Shown here piece by piece: positions 15,966 to 25,696 of a DNA stretch of 38,166 nucleotides (position 1 is the stretch's first letter; each line of letters begins with the position of its first letter). The notes under the pieces are model-generated. The model did no database searches. It saw only the letters and a list, made by a program, of their open reading frames with translations, and had not been told where the DNA came from. Position numbers and translations under genes: made by a program. This DNA is from Candidatus Nanopelagicales bacterium (GTDB lineage Bacteria; Actinomycetota; Actinomycetes; S36-B12), in the NCBI GenBank assembly GCA_017854795.1, contig JAFMHB010000014.1, positions 1 through 38,166 on the forward strand, read 5' to 3'.

Positions 15966-16382
15966 CTAACGCTTAGCGCGCGGTGCCACCAGTCGAGTCC
16001 CCTGCCAATTCTCGCCGGCACTGATCGTGCTCGTTTGACGCAGACCTGCAGTTTGGGCTGCATCGGTGATGTCTTCAGGTTCAATATGCCCCTCGCGACC
16101 AGGCTTCGGGGTAAGTAGCCAAACAACACCCTGGTCCGCTAGTGGACTGATTGCATCAACGAGTGCGTCAGTGAGGTCACCGTCGTCATCGCGGAACCAC
16201 AACAGCGAGGCGTCAACAACCTCATCAAAATCCAGACCGACAAGGTCGGAACCGATGATTTCCACGACAGCCCCGCGCAAATCTGAGTCGCAGTCGGTGT
16301 CAAAACCAACTTCTTGAACTATCTGGCCCGCCGTAAATGAAAGCCGGGTGGCCCGTTCCAGGGCTTGGGATGAAACGCTCAC
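15966..16382 (-). CDS. DUF3052 family protein
   Basis: 138 residues, GTG start at 16382. It matches the actinobacterial DUF3052 family: an N-terminal helix, a region rich in acidic residues (SLLWFRDDDGDL), and WLLTPKPGREGHIEPEDI, with a C-terminal TSTISAGENWQGTRLVAP motif. Function is unknown. It is acidic, cytoplasmic, and lies between the peroxiredoxin and a divergent aceE, a conserved actinobacterial arrangement. Confidence 0.85.
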   Translation of the reverse strand: MSVSSQALERATRLSFTAGQIVQEVGFDTDCDSDLRGAVVEIIGSDLVGLDFDEVVDASLLWFRDDDGDLTDALVDAISPLADQGVVWLLTPKPGREGHIEPEDITDAAQTAGLRQTSTISAGENWQGTRLVAPRAKR

Positions 16383-16529
16383 GGGGCTAGTTCACCCAAA
16401 TCGGAGCCATTTGGCAAGTGGATTGGATAAAGATCTAACAACTTGTTCGTCACAAAGGTCACCCCGACAGCCTAGCTAAACCCGGCGATGTCGACGGTAT
16501 CTACCTCAGAGGCGAATGAGTGTGAAAGT

Positions 16530-16543
16530 TTCCCATACGGGAA
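16530..16543. promoter_or_regulatory. Inverted repeat upstream of aceE
   Basis: TTCCC and GGGAA flank an ATAC spacer about 95 bases before the aceE start, in the 255-base divergent gap (16383-16637). This could be an operator for aceE or the DUF3052 operon. No known regulator can be named. The rest of the gap has no recognisable gene. Confidence 0.35.
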
Positions 16544-16637
16544 GATAGGACCACGGCAGAACGGGCACTACTCGTCTTGCCGCACGACTCCGATCACTAG
16601 CAGCGATCCTGCAAGTGAGAACTGAAAGGCGATTGCC

Positions 16638-19370
16638 ATGCCAAATCCCCGATCACCACTCCTCGCAGGTGGGCTCCCAACGCAGTACGTTGACGTTGAC
16701 CCAGCCGAAACCAAAGAATGGCTCGAGTCATTTGACGGTCTCGTTGAATCCGGTGGTAACTACCGGGCTCGTTTTCTTATGTTGGAACTGCTACGTCGAG
16801 CGGCGGAAAACAATGTTGGAGTACCCAGCCTTCGCAGCACCGACTACATCAACTCAATTGCCCCCGATAATGAACCTTGGTTCCCCGGCGATGAATTCGT
16901 AGAGCGCCGGATCCGCGCCATGATCCGCTGGAATGCGGCAATCATGGTTCACCGCGCTCAACGCCCGGGGGTTTCCGTAGGTGGACATATTTCTACCTAT
17001 GCCAGTTCTGCAACCCTGTACGAAGTTGGTTTCAACCACTTCTTCAAAGGTCCCGACCACGCTGAGGGCGCTGACCAAATCTTTTACCAAGGTCACGCCT
17101 CCCCCGGTATTTATGCTCGGGCATTCGTTGAAGGTCGCCTGACCGAGACGCAAATGGATGGATTCCGTCAGGAACTTTCCCATCCTGGTGGCGGTCTCCC
17201 TTCGTACCCGCATCCCCGCTTGATGCCCGCGTTCTGGCAGTTCCCGACAGTTTCCATGGGAATCGGACCGCTGAACGCAATTTACCAAGCCCGCTTTAAT
17301 AAATACCTGCACAATCGTGGATTTGCCGATACATCCGGCCAAAAAGTGTGGGCCTTTCTCGGTGACGGTGAAATGGACGAGGTCGAGGCCGTGGGCGCAA
17401 TTAGTCTTGCCGCCCGCGAGGAACTGGACAACCTCATCTTTGTCGTGAACTGCAATCTGCAAAGACTCGACGGACCTGTTCGGGGTAACGGCAAGATCAT
17501 TCAAGAACTTGAATCACTCTTTCGTGGTGCTGGTTGGAATGTGCTCAAGGTTGTATGGGGTCGCCAATGGGATGAACTCCTCGCCGCTGATCGCGACGGC
17601 GCTTTGGTGAACCTGATGAACACCACCCATGACGGTGACTTCCAAACCTACAAGGCAAATGACGGCGGATACATTCGCGAGAACTTCTTCGGTCGCGATC
17701 CACGCACCGCGAAGCTCGTTCAAGGTTGGTCTGACGACGATATCTGGAATCTTTCCCGCGGTGGCCACGACTATCGCAAGATGTACGCGGCATACAAGTC
17801 GGCAACTGAGACAAAGGGTCAACCAACTGTTGTACTCGCTAAAACTATTAAGGGCTGGACTCTCGGCTCAAGTTTTGAGGCGCGCAACTCAACCCATCAA
17901 ATGAAAAAACTCTCACTCGAAGACCTCAAGGACTTCCGTGACCGGTTACACATTCCCATCTCAGATGCACAATTGGAAGTCGATCCCTATCTCCCTCCCT
18001 ACTACAATCCAGGGCTCAAAGACGAAAATCTCCAATACATGATGGAGCGACGTCGTCAACTGGGCGGTTCGCTCCCCCAACGCCGCGAAAAGTCACGGCC
18101 ACTGGTGTTGCCTGGTGACAAGGTCTACGACGTGATGAAGCGTGGTTCCGGTAACCAAGCAATTGCCACCACCATGGCTTTCGTTCGGCTTTTTAAAGAT
18201 CTCATTAAAGATGAAAACATCGGTGCTCGTTTCGTTCCGATCATTCCCGACGAGGCTCGGACTTTCGGGATTGATTCACTTTTCCCAACAGCCAAGATTT
18301 ATTCACCGCACGGTCAACAATACGAATCGGTTGACAGTGAATTGCTGTTGTCCTACAAGGAAGCAACCGACGGCCAGATCCTGCATGAAGGGATCAACGA
18401 AGCAGGTTCGGTCGCTTCGTTCACCGCAGCTGGTTCGTCCTACTCAACACACGACGAACCCATGATCCCGGTTTATGTCTTCTACTCAATGTTTGGTTTC
18501 CAGCGAACAGGTGATGCTTTCTGGGCGGCCGGGGATCAGATGGTGCGCGGGTTTGTCCTTGGCGCAACCGCAGGACGCACGACACTTAACGGTGAGGGTC
18601 TACAACATGAAGACGGTCACTCGGTTCTGTTGGCAAGTACCAACCCTGCTGTTGTTTCCTACGATCCTGCATATGGCTACGAGCTAGGCCACATTATTAA
18701 AGATGGTCTTCGCCGAATGTACGGCGAAGACTCGGAAAATGTCTACTACTACCTCACGATTTACAACGAGCCATACATTCAGCCGGCCGAACCGGAGAAC
18801 GTTGACGTTGACGGGATCCTCAAAGGCATATACCTGCTCAACGAATCCACCGAAGTTGGGCATAAGGCTCAGATTTTGGCGAGCGGTGTTGGGGTCCCAT
18901 GGGCACTCAAGGCCCAAGAACTTCTGCTCGAGGATTGGGGGGTCAGTGCAGATGTTTGGTCGGTGACCTCGTGGAATGAACTGCGTCGTGACGGCTTGGC
19001 AGTTGACCGTCACAACCTGCTTTACCCCGAGGCGGAGCCCCAGCAGGCCTATGTCACGAAGCGGCTTGAGCACACTAGTGGTCCGGTAATTGCTGTTTCC
19101 GACTACATGCGCACCGTACAAGACCAAATCGCGCCCTGGGTCCCTAATGATTTTTCGAGTTTGGGCACCGATGGCTGGGGGCTCTCTGACACTCGAGGCG
19201 CCCTGCGTCGACACTTCTTGGTTGATGCGGAATCGATCACCGTTCAAACTCTGGCATCTCTCGCAGCATCGGGTAAGATTGAAAAATCAATTGTTGCGCA
19301 AGCGATTAACAAGTATCAATTACTTGATCCTGCTGCGGCAGACGCAGGAAATACGGAGGGTTCAGGCTGA
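16638..19370 (+). CDS. aceE: Pyruvate dehydrogenase E1 component, homodimeric type
   Basis: 910 residues, the usual length for the single-chain E1. The start ATG follows AAAGG at 16624-16628. It has the transketolase-like thiamine diphosphate site GDGEMDE with a following [16 protein letters not shown] stretch, [10 protein letters not shown], the His-rich [20 protein letters not shown] segment, and in the second half [10 protein letters not shown] and [10 protein letters not shown]. It decarboxylates pyruvate and passes the acetyl group to lipoyl-E2, giving acetyl-CoA. E2 and E3 are not in the window. The cofactor is TPP, whose precursor importer lies upstream under TPP control. Confidence 0.97.
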   Translation: MPNPRSPLLAGGLPTQYVDVDPAETKEWLESFDGLVESGGNYRARFLMLELLRRAAENNVGVPSLRSTDYINSIAPDNEPWFPGDEFVERRIRAMIRWNAAIMVHRAQRPGVSVGGHISTYASSATLYEVGFNHFFKGPDHAEGADQIFYQGHASPGIYARAFVEGRLTETQMDGFRQELSHPGGGLPSYPHPRLMPAFWQFPTVSMGIGPLNAIYQARFNKYLHNRGFADTSGQKVWAFLGDGEMDEVEAVGAISLAAREELDNLIFVVNCNLQRLDGPVRGNGKIIQELESLFRGAGWNVLKVVWGRQWDELLAADRDGALVNLMNTTHDGDFQTYKANDGGYIRENFFGRDPRTAKLVQGWSDDDIWNLSRGGHDYRKMYAAYKSATETKGQPTVVLAKTIKGWTLGSSFEARNSTHQMKKLSLEDLKDFRDRLHIPISDAQLEVDPYLPPYYNPGLKDENLQYMMERRRQLGGSLPQRREKSRPLVLPGDKVYDVMKRGSGNQAIATTMAFVRLFKDLIKDENIGARFVPIIPDEARTFGIDSLFPTAKIYSPHGQQYESVDSELLLSYKEATDGQILHEGINEAGSVASFTAAGSSYSTHDEPMIPVYVFYSMFGFQRTGDAFWAAGDQMVRGFVLGATAGRTTLNGEGLQHEDGHSVLLASTNPAVVSYDPAYGYELGHIIKDGLRRMYGEDSENVYYYLTIYNEPYIQPAEPENVDVDGILKGIYLLNESTEVGHKAQILASGVGVPWALKAQELLLEDWGVSADVWSVTSWNELRRDGLAVDRHNLLYPEAEPQQAYVTKRLEHTSGPVIAVSDYMRTVQDQIAPWVPNDFSSLGTDGWGLSDTRGALRRHFLVDAESITVQTLASLAASGKIEKSIVAQAINKYQLLDPAAADAGNTEGSG

Positions 19371-19372
19371 GC

Positions 19373-20515
19373 ATGAGCAAAGATCCCAAACGTTTTTTGC
19401 GTTACTTGGAAGCCGAGCGTAAAGCATCTTTGCTCTACCGTTCACTAGCAGAAACCGTAACCGGGGATCGCGCCGAAGCATTAATTGAGCTGGCTGACAT
19501 CGAAGATGCTCATGCCGAGCACTGGTTGGAAAAGCTAACCGAATACGGCGTTGACATTCCACCCCCACCGACAGCACTTGACCCAGCGGATCAAAAACTT
19601 GTCAACATGGCGCGCGCAACAGGTCTCAACAGTGTTCTTGGAACACTGGAGGAAAATGAAGGCGCCGACGCAGGAATGTACGACGATGAACCCGAAGCAT
19701 TAGATTCAATGCCGGTGGACGAACGTGAACATGCAGAAGTCTTTCGCAGCATGATGCAAGGCTCTCCGATTCCCACGATCACATCGCGTGCAGAGATGTC
19801 GCAAAAAGGTACTGAGCCTTGGCACAGAGTTGACACATCTGGTTCTGCTCGCGCCACCGTCTTTGGTGCTTCCGATGGACTGGTTTCCAACACCGCACTC
19901 GTCATGGGTTTCGCCGGGGCAAGTTTGAACGGTACCCTTGACAACAGCACGGTTCTTTTTGCCGGGCTAGCCGGTCTCCTCGCAGGGTCTTTCTCCATGG
20001 CAGCCGGTGAGTATGTCAGCGTGGCCAGCCAACGTGACCTTTTCCGCCGTGAAATCGAACTAGAAGCTATCGAGTTGCGAGACAAGCCTGAGGAAGAAGC
20101 AAAAGAACTTGAACTTATTTACCGGGCTAAGGGACTCGATAGAGTCCAAGCAAAAGCAGTCTCGGATAAAATCATGTCCGATCCCAAAATGGCCTTGGAC
20201 ACCTTGGCACGTGAAGAATTAGGACTGAACCCCGATGAACTCGGTTCACCTGTCAAAGTCGCCATCTCGAGTTTCATCGCATTTGCCATCGGTGCAAGTG
20301 TTGCCGTAGTGCCCTATATCTTCCTGCAAGGGTCTGCAGCATTCTTCACAGCAATCGCCGCAGCAGTAATTGCACTGTGCGTTGTTGGTGGCCTTGTTGG
20401 AAAGTTCTCGGGCCGAGGAATCGTCTTCAGTGCAATGCGTCAATTGATGTGGGGTGCTGGCGCTGCCGGAGTCACCTACATTGTTGGTGCAATTATCGGT
20501 GTTAACACAGGCTAG
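19373..20515 (+). CDS. Ferritin-like domain fused to VIT1/CCC1-type metal transporter
   Basis: 380 residues starting two bases after aceE stops; GGAGGG at 19357-19362 is the ribosome site. Residues 1-140 are a ferritin/rubrerythrin-like helical region with repeated Glu and His (EAERKASLLYRSL, DIEDAHAEHW, EREHAEVFR) that could bind iron. Residues about 160-380 are a VIT1/CCC1 membrane domain (ATVFGASDGLVSNTALVMGF, then AAGEYVSVASQRDL), with roughly five helices. The fusion is known (MbfA-like) and exports or stores iron or manganese. Tight spacing suggests co-transcription with aceE, though roles differ. Confidence 0.85.
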   Translation: MSKDPKRFLRYLEAERKASLLYRSLAETVTGDRAEALIELADIEDAHAEHWLEKLTEYGVDIPPPPTALDPADQKLVNMARATGLNSVLGTLEENEGADAGMYDDEPEALDSMPVDEREHAEVFRSMMQGSPIPTITSRAEMSQKGTEPWHRVDTSGSARATVFGASDGLVSNTALVMGFAGASLNGTLDNSTVLFAGLAGLLAGSFSMAAGEYVSVASQRDLFRREIELEAIELRDKPEEEAKELELIYRAKGLDRVQAKAVSDKIMSDPKMALDTLAREELGLNPDELGSPVKVAISSFIAFAIGASVAVVPYIFLQGSAAFFTAIAAAVIALCVVGGLVGKFSGRGIVFSAMRQLMWGAGAAGVTYIVGAIIGVNTG

Positions 20516-20528
20516 TGAGCCATTTGTA

Positions 20529-21692
20529 ATGGAGGATCTCGATTCCTTGATCACCCGCATGCAGGCTGCGTCAGGGGACCTGGGAACACTTGCTGTAAAG
20601 CGAATGGAAATTTTTCCCTGGTACCGCGAACTCAGCGCCGATCAGCGGGCTTGGGTTGCCGTGGTTGCCCAAGCGGGCATCGGTGCCTTCATGAACTGGT
20701 ACTCCATTTGGGCAAAGTCACCCGACACCACGGTGCCAAAACTCACCACTGATGTATTCGGGGCAGCACCACGCGAACTTGCCCGGGTAATTTCCCTTGA
20801 ACAAACAGTTGAATTGGTGCGCACCACAATTGACGCGGTGGAAAGCCAACTCGATACATTCTTAACGGGCGATGATCTGGCCCATGCCCGTATAGCAACC
20901 CTGCAGTACTCCCGGGAGGTCGCATTTAGTGCCGCCGAGGTGTACGCGCGCGCCGCAGAGGCACGGGGGGCCTGGGACGCCCGCCTTGAAGCACTGATTC
21001 TTGATGCCCTGATTCGAAGTGATGTCGACAGCGAAATTCTCAGCCGGATTGCAGCCCTTGGCTGGTCCCAAGATCGACCGGCACTTGTCTTGGCCGGATC
21101 CCCACCGGATTCAGACAATCAAGAATCACTTTCAGTGATGCGCCGGGCAGCCAGAAGTCATTCCCTGGAGCTACTCACCGGAATTCATGGCCCGGTAATG
21201 CTCGTAATTATCGGTGGCGCTGGCCTTGATCCACACGCATCCCACCGGCTGATGACCCCCTACTTCGGCACCGGCCCCGTTGTTGTCACCGAGTCCGTGA
21301 ACGGATTGGCAGAGCTAGGAGTCGCCGCCCGAATGTGCGTTTCCGGAGTGGCAGCGGCGCGGGCATGGCCACATGCTCCGCGTCCAGTGTTCGCCGGGGA
21401 ACTCCTCGCCGAACGTGCACTCATGGGCGAGGTCAATGCCCGCTCGCAGATCATCGAAAATATTTTCAACCCACTCAATGCTGACCCCACTCTGCGGGAC
21501 ACCGCCGAAAGCTACCTAGAGAACGGGCAGTCCCTTGAGGCCAGCGCCAGGGCTCTTTTTGTCCACGCGAACACGATTCGCTACCGGATTAAGGGAATAA
21601 GTGAGTTGATCGGTTACGACCTCGCCGATCCACGTGATGCCTTTACCGTCCGGCTGGCTCTGGTTCTCGGCCGAATTAACCAAAATATGTAG
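20529..21692 (+). CDS. fasR: PucR-family transcriptional regulator of fatty acid synthesis, FasR-like
   Basis: 387 residues from ATG 20529; longer upstream readings overlap the VIT1 gene and are rejected. The C-terminal PucR helix-turn-helix is clear: YLENGQSLEASARALFVHAN, then TIRYRIKGISELIGYDL. The N-terminal part matches actinobacterial FasR, the activator of the fabD-fabH-acpP-fabF operon in Streptomyces. It lies directly upstream of that operon with a small inverted repeat between them, so it very likely controls it. FasR proteins sense fatty-acid intermediates. Name given by family and position. Confidence 0.85.
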   Translation: MEDLDSLITRMQAASGDLGTLAVKRMEIFPWYRELSADQRAWVAVVAQAGIGAFMNWYSIWAKSPDTTVPKLTTDVFGAAPRELARVISLEQTVELVRTTIDAVESQLDTFLTGDDLAHARIATLQYSREVAFSAAEVYARAAEARGAWDARLEALILDALIRSDVDSEILSRIAALGWSQDRPALVLAGSPPDSDNQESLSVMRRAARSHSLELLTGIHGPVMLVIIGGAGLDPHASHRLMTPYFGTGPVVVTESVNGLAELGVAARMCVSGVAAARAWPHAPRPVFAGELLAERALMGEVNARSQIIENIFNPLNADPTLRDTAESYLENGQSLEASARALFVHANTIRYRIKGISELIGYDLADPRDAFTVRLALVLGRINQNM

Positions 21693-21696
21693 GGTA

Positions 21697-21713
21697 TTGT
21701 AGGTTTCCTACAA
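21697..21713. promoter_or_regulatory. Candidate operator before fabD
   Basis: TTGTAGG and CCTACAA form a 7-bp inverted repeat around TTT. It begins five bases after the regulator stop and 67 bases before fabD. There is no T-run, so an operator for the PucR-type regulator fits better than a terminator. A related half-site, GTAGGGT, lies just before it at 21689-21695. Confidence 0.5.
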
Positions 21714-21779
21714 AGATCAGGGTCAAATCTTGGCGCCTAGGCGCTCAGAGTTAGCGGTTATCTACGTAAAGGTAGGAAT

Positions 21780-22964
21780 GTGCTTGTTGTTGTTGCGCCC
21801 GGTCAGGGCACCCAGACTCCCGGATTTCTCACCCCTTGGCTCGACGTCCCCGGCGTCGCAGAGCGCCTTAATTGGCTCTCACTCGTAAGTGGGGTGGATC
21901 TGCTCACACATGGGACCACCTCTGACGCAGACACAATCCGCGACACCGCGGTCGCCCAGCCACTCATTGTTGGCGCCGGACTGGTCACCCTTTTGAGCCT
22001 GTTCCCCCACCCCTCGGCGGCATTTGCATCCATTGGTGCAGGCGCCGGACACTCCGTTGGCGAAATCACAGCGGCCGTTGGCGCAGGCGTGCTCACGGCA
22101 GAGCAAGCCATGGTCTTCGTTCGCGAGCGCGGCAAGGCAATGGCTAAAGCCTCTGCAGTTACCGCGACCGGCATGGCGGCTGTCCTTGGTGGGAGTCAAG
22201 AAGATGTTATTGCTGCGGCAACCGAAGCCGGATTGACCTGCGCCAACATAAATGGGGCTGGTCAAATCGTCGTTGCAGGGACAACTGCGCAACTTGAAAG
22301 CTTCGTGGCACCCGAGGGTGCACGAGTTCGAGCCTTAGAAGTTGCAGGTGCGTTTCACACCGAACACATGGCAAGTGCCAGTGCAACGCTGGGCCGGATC
22401 GGCAACGCAATGAGCACCCATGATCCCCGGATTCGTTTAATTTCCAACGCTGACGGCCAAGTTGTCCACGACGGTCGCGCCGTTGTTCGTCGTTTAGTTT
22501 CCCAAGTTGCCCAACCAGTTCGTTGGGACCTCTGCATGCAAACCATGATCGACCTTGGCGTAACCGCGATGATTGAAATCCCACCCGCGGGAACGCTGAC
22601 GAACCTAGCCAAGCGGGTAATGCCCGACGTCGAGATCCTTGCACTCAAAACACCCGATGACCTCCCCGCCGCATGGAAGTTGATCGAAAAACACGGGGTT
22701 AAGTCAACAATTGAAACCAGTCCCACTTGGCGTCTAATAATTTCACCCGCGAAGGGGATCTTCACTGCAGCGAACATCACTTTCGCCGAAGGTGATTCAC
22801 TCCAACCCAACGTCCACATTGGCTCAATCCAAACTTCACGGGAACTTATTCCGATTCATGCACCCCACGGTGGCGTAGTGATTGAGTGGCTCGCCCAAAA
22901 CGGTGATCCAGTTTCCCCCGGCGCTCCTTTGCTTCGCTTACACCCCACGGCACAGCCCGCCTAA
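21780..22964 (+). CDS. fabD: Malonyl-CoA:ACP transacylase with biotinyl-like C-terminal extension
   Basis: 394 residues from GTG 21780, after AGGTAGGA. The acyltransferase fold has GAGHSVGE (active-site Ser in GHSVG), and GAFHTEHM with the catalytic His. It moves malonyl groups from CoA to ACP. Usual FabD is about 300-320 residues; here an extra segment (about 318-394) resembles a biotinyl/lipoyl barrel-sandwich domain: SPAKGIF, a turn, then APHGGVVIEWLAQNGDPVSP. At the place of the biotin-bearing MKM the sequence reads SRE, so it cannot carry biotin. Its job is unknown, perhaps docking with the acyl-CoA carboxylase. It is first in the fabD-fabH-acpP-fabF operon. Confidence 0.92.
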   Translation: MLVVVAPGQGTQTPGFLTPWLDVPGVAERLNWLSLVSGVDLLTHGTTSDADTIRDTAVAQPLIVGAGLVTLLSLFPHPSAAFASIGAGAGHSVGEITAAVGAGVLTAEQAMVFVRERGKAMAKASAVTATGMAAVLGGSQEDVIAAATEAGLTCANINGAGQIVVAGTTAQLESFVAPEGARVRALEVAGAFHTEHMASASATLGRIGNAMSTHDPRIRLISNADGQVVHDGRAVVRRLVSQVAQPVRWDLCMQTMIDLGVTAMIEIPPAGTLTNLAKRVMPDVEILALKTPDDLPAAWKLIEKHGVKSTIETSPTWRLIISPAKGIFTAANITFAEGDSLQPNVHIGSIQTSRELIPIHAPHGGVVIEWLAQNGDPVSPGAPLLRLHPTAQPA

Positions 22965-23012
22965 CAATCCACCGAACAGCCAACTGGACACCCCCACCAA
23001 CAGAGGAAGAAA

Positions 23013-24014
23013 ATGCCAACGCTTCTCACTGCATCCGGCGCCAAGCATGCACGCATCTATTCGGTGGGCAGCTACCGTCCCCGGCGCGTAGTAACTAATG
23101 CTGAAGTGTGTGAACTCATCGATTCATCAGATGAATGGATTCGTGAGCGATCGGGGATCACCGAACGGCGCTGGGCCGGCGAAGGTGAATCCGTTGTTTT
23201 TATGGCTGCCGAGGCCGCAAAAATTGCCATTGAGCGAGCGGGTATTTCTGCATCTGATGTTGGACTGATCATGCTGGCAACCGTTTCCCACCCCTATGCA
23301 TTCCCGTCTGCCGCTGTTGAGGTTGGTGACCTCATTGGCGCTCGTGGCGCCCCCGCTTTTGACCTGTCTGCAGCATGTGCAGGCTTCTGTTTTGGAGTCG
23401 GACTGGCTGCCGATCTCATCCGTGGCGGTAGCGCCAAGTTCATTCTGGTAATTGGCGTCGAACGCCTCACCGATTATGTCGACAAGCACGATCGGGGAAC
23501 CGCATTTATTTTTGCTGACGGCGCCGGAGCTGTTGTCATTGGTCCTTCCGAGACCGCCGGTATTGGGCCAACCGTGTGGGGTGGCGACGGAAGCCAAAAA
23601 GATGCAATTACCGTGAGTGCATCCTTGACGGATTACCGTGACGGGATCGTCAGCGAGTACCCCACCGCCGTCATGGCCGGTCAACAAGTTTTCCGCTGGG
23701 CTGTGGGAGAAATGCCGAAGGCGATCAACCAAGCCCTTGAAATTGCGGGAATCACGGCCCAAGATCTAGACGTATTCATCCCCCACCAAGCCAATAATCG
23801 AATCACTGACGCCCTTGTTCGCGCCCTTGATCTCCCTGAGAACGTAAAGGTCGCCCGGGACATCATCACCACTGGCAATACCTCCGCCGCGTCGGTACCT
23901 TTGGCCATGGATGCCATGTTGCAGAGTGGTGAAGCAAAATCGGGTGACACGGCGCTCATCATTGGATTCGGATCGGGCCTTGTTCACGCAGCGCAGGTTG
24001 TTACGCTCCCCTAG
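23013..24014 (+). CDS. fabH: Beta-ketoacyl-ACP synthase III
   Basis: 333 residues; ATG preceded by GAGGAAG. The catalytic Cys lies in LSAACAGFCFG, with His in FIPHQANNR and Asn in TTGNTSAASVP, the FabH triad. It starts fatty acid synthesis by condensing an acyl-CoA primer with malonyl-ACP. In actinobacteria it often prefers branched primers from branched-chain amino acids, which links it to the degradation cluster near the window's right end; this is inference. It lies 48 bases after fabD. Confidence 0.97.
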   Translation: MPTLLTASGAKHARIYSVGSYRPRRVVTNAEVCELIDSSDEWIRERSGITERRWAGEGESVVFMAAEAAKIAIERAGISASDVGLIMLATVSHPYAFPSAAVEVGDLIGARGAPAFDLSAACAGFCFGVGLAADLIRGGSAKFILVIGVERLTDYVDKHDRGTAFIFADGAGAVVIGPSETAGIGPTVWGGDGSQKDAITVSASLTDYRDGIVSEYPTAVMAGQQVFRWAVGEMPKAINQALEIAGITAQDLDVFIPHQANNRITDALVRALDLPENVKVARDIITTGNTSAASVPLAMDAMLQSGEAKSGDTALIIGFGSGLVHAAQVVTLP

Positions 24015-24065
24015 GTTTCCGCGCAACAACGCGGGATAACAACACTCCACAATGAAAGGTACGAA

Positions 24066-24305
24066 ATGAGCCAGGAAGAAGTATTAAGCGGTCTTGCCGT
24101 GATCGTCAACGAAGTTGCCGGTGTTCCCGTTGATCAGATCACAATGGAAAAGAAGTTCGTTGATGACCTAGATGTTGACTCACTCTCGATGGTGGAAGTT
24201 GTCATGGCGGCCGAAGACAAATGGGGCGTGAAAATCCCTGACGCTGATGCAAAGAACCTCGTCACCGTCGGTGATGCAGTGTCTTACATTGAGGCAAACT
24301 CCTAA
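24066..24305 (+). CDS. acpP: Acyl carrier protein
   Basis: 79 residues, highly acidic. The phosphopantetheine attachment Ser39 is in DVDSLSM. It carries growing acyl chains between FabD, FabH and FabF. It lies 51 bases after fabH and 157 bases before fabF, a gap that holds two hairpins. Confidence 0.97.
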   Translation: MSQEEVLSGLAVIVNEVAGVPVDQITMEKKFVDDLDVDSLSMVEVVMAAEDKWGVKIPDADAKNLVTVGDAVSYIEANS

Positions 24306-24346
24306 ATCGAAGCCAACCGCCCAACATATTGACAGTTGATGTTGAT

Positions 24347-24412
24347 AGTTGCGCAAAGCAACTTGGTGTGGCCAGTGTCGATGGAGTCAATGGACTTTTC
24401 ACTGACACTGGC
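24347..24412 (+). promoter_or_regulatory. Two hairpins in the acpP-fabF gap
   Basis: First, AGTTGC (24347-24352) pairs with GCAACT (24358-24363) around GCAAA. Second, GCCAGTGTC (24371-24379) pairs with GACACTGGC (24404-24412), with a small inner AGTC/GACT stem. No T-run follows. They may stabilise the acpP message or attenuate fabF, which would help make more ACP than FabF. Function is inferred. Confidence 0.5.
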
Positions 24413-24462
24413 ACCCACTAATCAACGCATCGAAGTACGCACTTACTAATTTGGAGGATTAC

Positions 24463-25695
24463 ATGTCCCGCGAAGTTGTAGTGACCGGCATGGGGATGAC
24501 CACCCCTGTAGGTGGCGACGTCGAATCGAACTGGGAAGCAATCCTCGCTGGTCGACCCGGAATCACCTTGATTGACGAACCGTGGGTTGAAGACCACACC
24601 GCGAAAATCGCCGGAATTTTAGCCGTCGATCCGCTGACGATTCTTGAAAAACACGAAACCCGCCGAATGGACCGTTCCCAGCAGTCAGCATTAATCGCTG
24701 CACGGGAAGCGTGGAACAACGCGGGTTCCCCCGAAGTTGATCCGGAGCGCCTTGGCACTGTTATCGCAACGGGTATCGGAGGCATCACTTCACTGCTTGC
24801 CTCCTATGATCTTCTGCTTGACCGCGGACCTTCCCGAATCTCGCCGCACATGGTGACCATGATCATGCCTAATGGCCCTGCCGCAATTGTTGGTTTGGAA
24901 TTCGGCGCTCGGGCGGGAGTTCACACCCCCGTAAGTGCCTGCTCATCCGGTGCCGAAGCGATTTCCTATGCCGCCCGGATGATCCAAACCGGCCGAGCTG
25001 ACGTCGTGATTGCTGGTGGAGCCGAAGCGGCAATTCACCCGATCACAATGGCGGGCTTTGCAGCAATGCGCGCACTGTCCACGCGAAATGAAGATCCGCA
25101 GGCTGCTTCACGTCCCTACGACATTGATCGGGACGGCTTTGTCATGGGTGAGGGTGCTGGAATTCTCATCCTTGAATCCGAGGAGCATGCCCGATCACGT
25201 GGGGCCAAAATTCTTGGACGCTACGCGGGCGCCGGGCTAACCAGCGACGGACACCATATTGCTCAACCTGATCCCGAGGGTGCCGGCGCAGCGCGGGCAA
25301 TAACCTTCGCGCTTGACGAAGCAAGCCTCACCCCCGCCGATATTGCTCACGTGAACGCACATGCGACTTCAACACCGCAGGGTGACATTGCCGAGGCAAC
25401 CGCGATCAGGCGGGCACTGGGCAGTGCCACAGACACTGTTTATGTTGCGGGAACAAAATCCATGACCGGCCACCTGCTAGGTGGTGCGGGTGCAATCGAG
25501 TCGATTTACAGCATCCTCGCACTACGAGACCGAAAAGCACCACCCACCGCGAACTTGGACAACATTGATCCCGAAATTAATCTCAACGTGGGTAATAACG
25601 GTCCGGTTGACCTGCCACAGGGTGATATCGCTGTGCTTAATAATTCATTCGGTTTTGGTGGCCATGACGTCGCCGTAATTTTCAGGAGTGTCTAA
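24463..25695 (+). CDS. fabF: Beta-ketoacyl-ACP synthase II
   Basis: 410 residues; ATG 24463 follows GGAGG (24453-24457). The catalytic Cys is in VSACSSGAEA, and the two His in NAHATSTPQGD and KSMTGHLLGGAG, the FabF Cys-His-His set. It elongates acyl-ACP with malonyl-ACP. It is last of the fab genes and is followed two bases later by the carboxyltransferase start. Confidence 0.97.
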   Translation: MSREVVVTGMGMTTPVGGDVESNWEAILAGRPGITLIDEPWVEDHTAKIAGILAVDPLTILEKHETRRMDRSQQSALIAAREAWNNAGSPEVDPERLGTVIATGIGGITSLLASYDLLLDRGPSRISPHMVTMIMPNGPAAIVGLEFGARAGVHTPVSACSSGAEAISYAARMIQTGRADVVIAGGAEAAIHPITMAGFAAMRALSTRNEDPQAASRPYDIDRDGFVMGEGAGILILESEEHARSRGAKILGRYAGAGLTSDGHHIAQPDPEGAGAARAITFALDEASLTPADIAHVNAHATSTPQGDIAEATAIRRALGSATDTVYVAGTKSMTGHLLGGAGAIESIYSILALRDRKAPPTANLDNIDPEINLNVGNNGPVDLPQGDIAVLNNSFGFGGHDVAVIFRSV

Positions 25696-25696
25696 C

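Noticed and set aside
15956-16129. N-terminal extension of the peroxiredoxin
   Set aside because: It overlaps the DUF3052 gene and precedes the normal MSLGIGDRAPEF start of the family.
25461-25475. Possible further copy of the ATGACCGGTCAT palindrome
   Set aside because: CATGACCGGCCAC is inside fabF, is not symmetric, and encodes a conserved active-site stretch.
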